Part shown: positions 61,914 through 64,000 of the stretch, one piece after another
How the letters are laid out: each line of letters opens with the position of its first letter
Numbering within the stretch: position 1 is the stretch's first letter
Source of the DNA: Clostridia bacterium
Lineage (GTDB): Bacteria; Bacillota; Clostridia; Oscillospirales; Butyricicoccaceae
Direction of reading: 5' to 3'
Assembly (NCBI GenBank): GCA_029099685.1
Contig: JAQXOO010000023.1
Span: forward strand, 1-64,000
DNA length: 64,000 nt
The notes under the pieces: generated by a model
Seen by the model: the letters and a program-made list of their open reading frames with translations, nothing else
What the model was told of the DNA's origin: nothing
Database searches by the model: none
Position numbers and translations under genes: made by a program

Positions 61914-61942
61914 AGTTTAGCATAAGAATACAGATATTTCAA
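61914..61942 (-). promoter_or_regulatory. Sigma-A promoter of lon
   Basis: On the minus strand TTGAAA (61942-61937) and TAAACT (61919-61914) are 17 bases apart, about 50 bases before the lon ATG. I see no CIRCE or CtsR heptad site nearby. Confidence 0.6.
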
Positions 61943-61969
61943 GGCCCTGCCTCGGTTTCGGCGCAACAA

Positions 61970-62000
61970 AAAACGGGAGCATCCAAGATGCTCCCGTTTT
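61970..62000 (-). terminator. Terminator of the ferritin gene
   Basis: AAAACGGGAGCATC / GATGCTCCCGTTTT, 14-base stem with three-base loop and T-run on the minus strand, between ferritin and lon. Confidence 0.9.
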
Positions 62001-62011
62001 CAAAAGCGCGC

Positions 62012-62521
62012 TTACAGAACCAGGGAAGGCGCGGAATAAACACGAGCGCCCAGCTCCTGATTCAGCAGATACAGGCCCTTGGGGTCCGTGCCGAACAATT
62101 CGTACTTTTTGACCATGGTATCCGCATTCTTTTCTTCCTCGCCCTGCTCCTTGACAAACCAGTCCAAAAACTGCATGGTACGGAAGTCCTTGGCGGCATA
62201 GGCCTCGGCGTAGATCGCATTGATGAGGGAGGTGACATACCGCTCATGCTCAGCGGCTGCCACCAGCGGATCCAGCGGAGAAGCAAAGACCTTGTCGGGC
62301 TTGTCAATAGCCTCCAGCGTCACCTTCTCGCCGTTATTGTGCAGATACTGCAGGAACAGCATGGCATGATCCCGTTCTTCCTGCGCCTGGATCTTGTACC
62401 AGTTGGCAAAGCCGTCCAGGTCCTGCTCATCATAGTAGTTGGACATATCCAGATACAGGTATGCGCTGTAAAATTCCTTGTTGATCTGCTGATTCAGCAA
62501 TTCCGCAACTTTCTGTTCCAT
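62012..62521 (-). CDS. ftnA: Non-heme ferritin
   Basis: Iron-storage protein of 169 residues, a four-helix bundle forming a 24-subunit shell. Ferroxidase ligands can be followed in ELLNQQINKEFYSAYLYLDMSNYY (Glu), YKIQAQEERDHAMLFLQYL (ExxH), and the third-helix glutamates in LINAIYAEAYAAKDF and VKEQGEEEKNADTM. The ATG at 62521 after AAAGGAGAAAGATT is the start; the track ORF goes 24 codons further. No Fur or PerR box was recognised. The gene is monocistronic, with promoter and terminator. Confidence 0.94.
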   Translation of the reverse strand: MEQKVAELLNQQINKEFYSAYLYLDMSNYYDEQDLDGFANWYKIQAQEERDHAMLFLQYLHNNGEKVTLEAIDKPDKVFASPLDPLVAAAEHERYVTSLINAIYAEAYAAKDFRTMQFLDWFVKEQGEEEKNADTMVKKYELFGTDPKGLYLLNQELGARVYSAPSLVL

Positions 62522-62583
62522 AATCTTTCTCCTTTGTGTCACGGTTACATCTTGTGCAGACACTGCCGTGTTGATTTGCTGTA

Positions 62584-62612
62584 ATTGTAGCACAAAGTTT
62601 GAAAGGTGTCTA
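62584..62612 (-). promoter_or_regulatory. Sigma-A promoter of the ferritin gene
   Basis: On the minus strand TAGACA (62612-62607) and TACAAT (62589-62584) with 17-base spacer and TGC extension before the -10. It lies immediately after the MFS transporter stop. Confidence 0.75.
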
Positions 62613-62617
62613 TGGCT

Positions 62618-64000
62618 TCAGTGAACTTTCTTTGGATAAATCGTCGGGAGCAGGAAGCATATGCCGATCCCGATCAAAACACATACCGTCTGTACAAGGG
62701 CCGTGCTGTGCAGGGATTCCACCGCCGCCGCGATCTTTGCCGCGGACGGTTCCACCCCCGCTTCCGCCAGGGCGTTCATACCGGATACCATGCCGCCGGA
62801 AAACATGGGCACAAATACTGCCACCCCAAAGGGCGCGGACATATCCCGGAATACATTGTAGGTGCCAGACCCCGAGCCGGCCAGTTCGGGTGCCAGGCCG
62901 GAGAGCACTACCTTCAAAAAGATCGTGCCGTTGCCGCCCAGGCCCAGGCCGATCAGAAACATGGCGGCGCACATCAGCAGCAGGCCTGTGCCGGCGGAAA
63001 ACAGCATCTGCAGCGCCGCGCCGGCTGCCACGAACACCAGCGCCGCTGCCGCGATGGTGCGCGGTTCTTTTTTATCGGCCATCGGCCCGATGACGATGGT
63101 GCCCAGCGCCATGCCGATATACATCACGGATGTGGCGATGCCGGAAAGCGTTCTGTCCCCTGTGGTGACGATAGCGAACGTGATGATATTTGTCATGCAG
63201 GACTGCAGCAGCCCCTGAGACAGAAACAACACGATCACCGGCAGAACAAACTGCTTTCGGGCCATGAAACGGCCGTCCAGAATGGGGCTTTCAGCCCTGC
63301 GCTCCGCCAATACCAACAGCGCCAGCGCCGCCGCGCCGGTAAACAGGCAGATCAGCGTGGGGCTGGCGGTCCAGCCCGCATTCTGGCCAAAGGTCGGGAT
63401 GGAAAGCAGCATGGAAAAGAACACCAAAACCAGCACAGCGCCCGTATAATCAAACCGCGCCTGGACACTCCTGCGCCCCTCTCCTTTTTTCACCAGCAGC
63501 AAGCAGGCCGCCAAAGCGCCGGCGGCCAGGGCCATGCAAATATACATCACCGGCCGCCAGCCGGTTTTGCTCAGCACGATGCCGCCCAGTGTGGGGCCGA
63601 AGACCACCATGCCGCAAGACAGCACCATGTAAATGGTAAAGCCCTTTCCCAACTTTTCCTGGGGAAATTCCGTCATAATATAAGACATGACCACCGGAGA
63701 GATGGCCGCCGCCCCCACGCCGGATAAAAACCGAAAGGCCATGATCAGTATAAAGCGGCCGTCAGGGCACAAGGCCGTCAGCAAGGGACCGGCGGTAAAC
63801 AGAGACAGGCCCAAAAGCAGCGTGGTCCTGCGGCCCAGCAGGTCAGCAAGCTTGCCCATGATGGGCGCCATAGTGGCCGCGCCCAGGGAATACGCCATGG
63901 CGATCCAGGTGACCATGGTTTCCTGGAGCCTCCAGTCCGCCACGATGTTGGAGGGTACCGCCGCTGTAAAACCGCCGCACAGGCTCAGCACCGCCGCCGC
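62618..64000 (-). CDS. MFS transporter, multidrug-type (5' end beyond the window)
   Basis: At least 461 residues in frame to the window edge. The track start (a GTG at 63991) is not trustworthy, because the frame stays open to base 64000. Pattern of a 14-helix DHA2-type drug/proton antiporter: GKLADLLGRRTTLLLGLSLF (motif A between helices 2 and 3), FRFLSGVGAAAISPVVMSYI, the motif-C-like VFGPTLGGIVLSKTGWRPVMYICM, and several later helices. The first helix or two are missing. Family members export drugs or metabolites; the substrate cannot be predicted. The stop precedes the ferritin promoter. Confidence 0.88.
   Translation of the reverse strand, partial: AAAVLSLCGGFTAAVPSNIVADWRLQETMVTWIAMAYSLGAATMAPIMGKLADLLGRRTTLLLGLSLFTAGPLLTALCPDGRFILIMAFRFLSGVGAAAISPVVMSYIMTEFPQEKLGKGFTIYMVLSCGMVVFGPTLGGIVLSKTGWRPVMYICMALAAGALAACLLLVKKGEGRRSVQARFDYTGAVLVLVFFSMLLSIPTFGQNAGWTASPTLICLFTGAAALALLVLAERRAESPILDGRFMARKQFVLPVIVLFLSQGLLQSCMTNIITFAIVTTGDRTLSGIATSVMYIGMALGTIVIGPMADKKEPRTIAAAALVFVAAGAALQMLFSAGTGLLLMCAAMFLIGLGLGGNGTIFLKVVLSGLAPELAGSGSGTYNVFRDMSAPFGVAVFVPMFSGGMVSGMNALAEAGVEPSAAKIAAAVESLHSTALVQTVCVLIGIGICFLLPTIYPKKVH

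Overview
The window reads as a chromosomal segment of an anaerobic, spore-forming member of class Clostridia, most likely a gut Oscillospiraceae/Ruminococcaceae-type organism. The reasons are a GC-rich coding style, a GerA/GerC/GerB germinant receptor, other sporulation genes (CwlD, SpoIID-like, YtfJ, a DacF-like carboxypeptidase, a SpoVK-like AAA protein, a Cys-rich coat-like protein), the clostridial IspH-ribosomal S1 fusion, and [FeFe]-hydrogenases. There is no rRNA gene, so the taxonomy is inferred. I saw no tRNA, CRISPR array, prophage or intact insertion sequence.

Left part (1-10.4 kb): the 5' end of a DUF559 nuclease-like gene leaves the window behind a compact four-hairpin repeat. Then come a small lipoprotein gene, the gerA-gerC-gerB operon, dapA, ridA, and a complete BceRS-BceAB type peptide-antibiotic sensing and resistance module with a recognisable operator.

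10.4-16.4 kb: nagB and a zinc-motif-lacking ROK kinase diverge from a PIG-L deacetylase, which suggests an amino-sugar route. Next are a TetM-like ribosomal GTPase fused to a Rae1/YacP-like NYN nuclease domain, and a Cys-rich membrane protein of unknown function.

16.8-25.2 kb: one tight operon combines a carbohydrate-type ABC importer (propeller-bearing binding lipoprotein, two permeases, MsmX-like ATPase) with a long coiled-coil HlyD-type adaptor and a two-helix protein carrying a MacB-like extracellular domain. This mixture of importer and efflux-type parts is the best candidate here for an undescribed system.

25.3-35.3 kb: Rex, a sensory-type [FeFe]-hydrogenase with PAS domain, a SpoIIE-type phosphatase and a group-B-like [FeFe]-hydrogenase form a redox cluster. 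It is followed by a TIM-barrel protein, a tandem Nudix protein, a two-domain AAA+ protein with one decayed ATPase domain, and the convergent Cys-rich coat-like gene.

35.5-47.8 kb (plus strand): spoIID-like, queA, rmuC, tgt, yajC, a TIGR04086 membrane protein, cwlD and radA. Then follow an overlooked 44-residue Cys-rich gene, a second adaptor/MacB-permease pair without ATPase, a 690-bp AT-richer gap with palindromes, and a Xer recombinase.

47.9-64 kb (minus strand): a long housekeeping series, in transcription order MFS transporter (truncated by the window edge), ferritin, lon, engB, lysA, scpA, scpB, a DUF2953 gene, ytfJ, dacF-like, rluB-like, rpiR-like, a flavoprotein, cmk, plsC and ispH-rpsA. 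Many real starts are TTG or GTG, and hairpins with T-tracts mark most operon ends.
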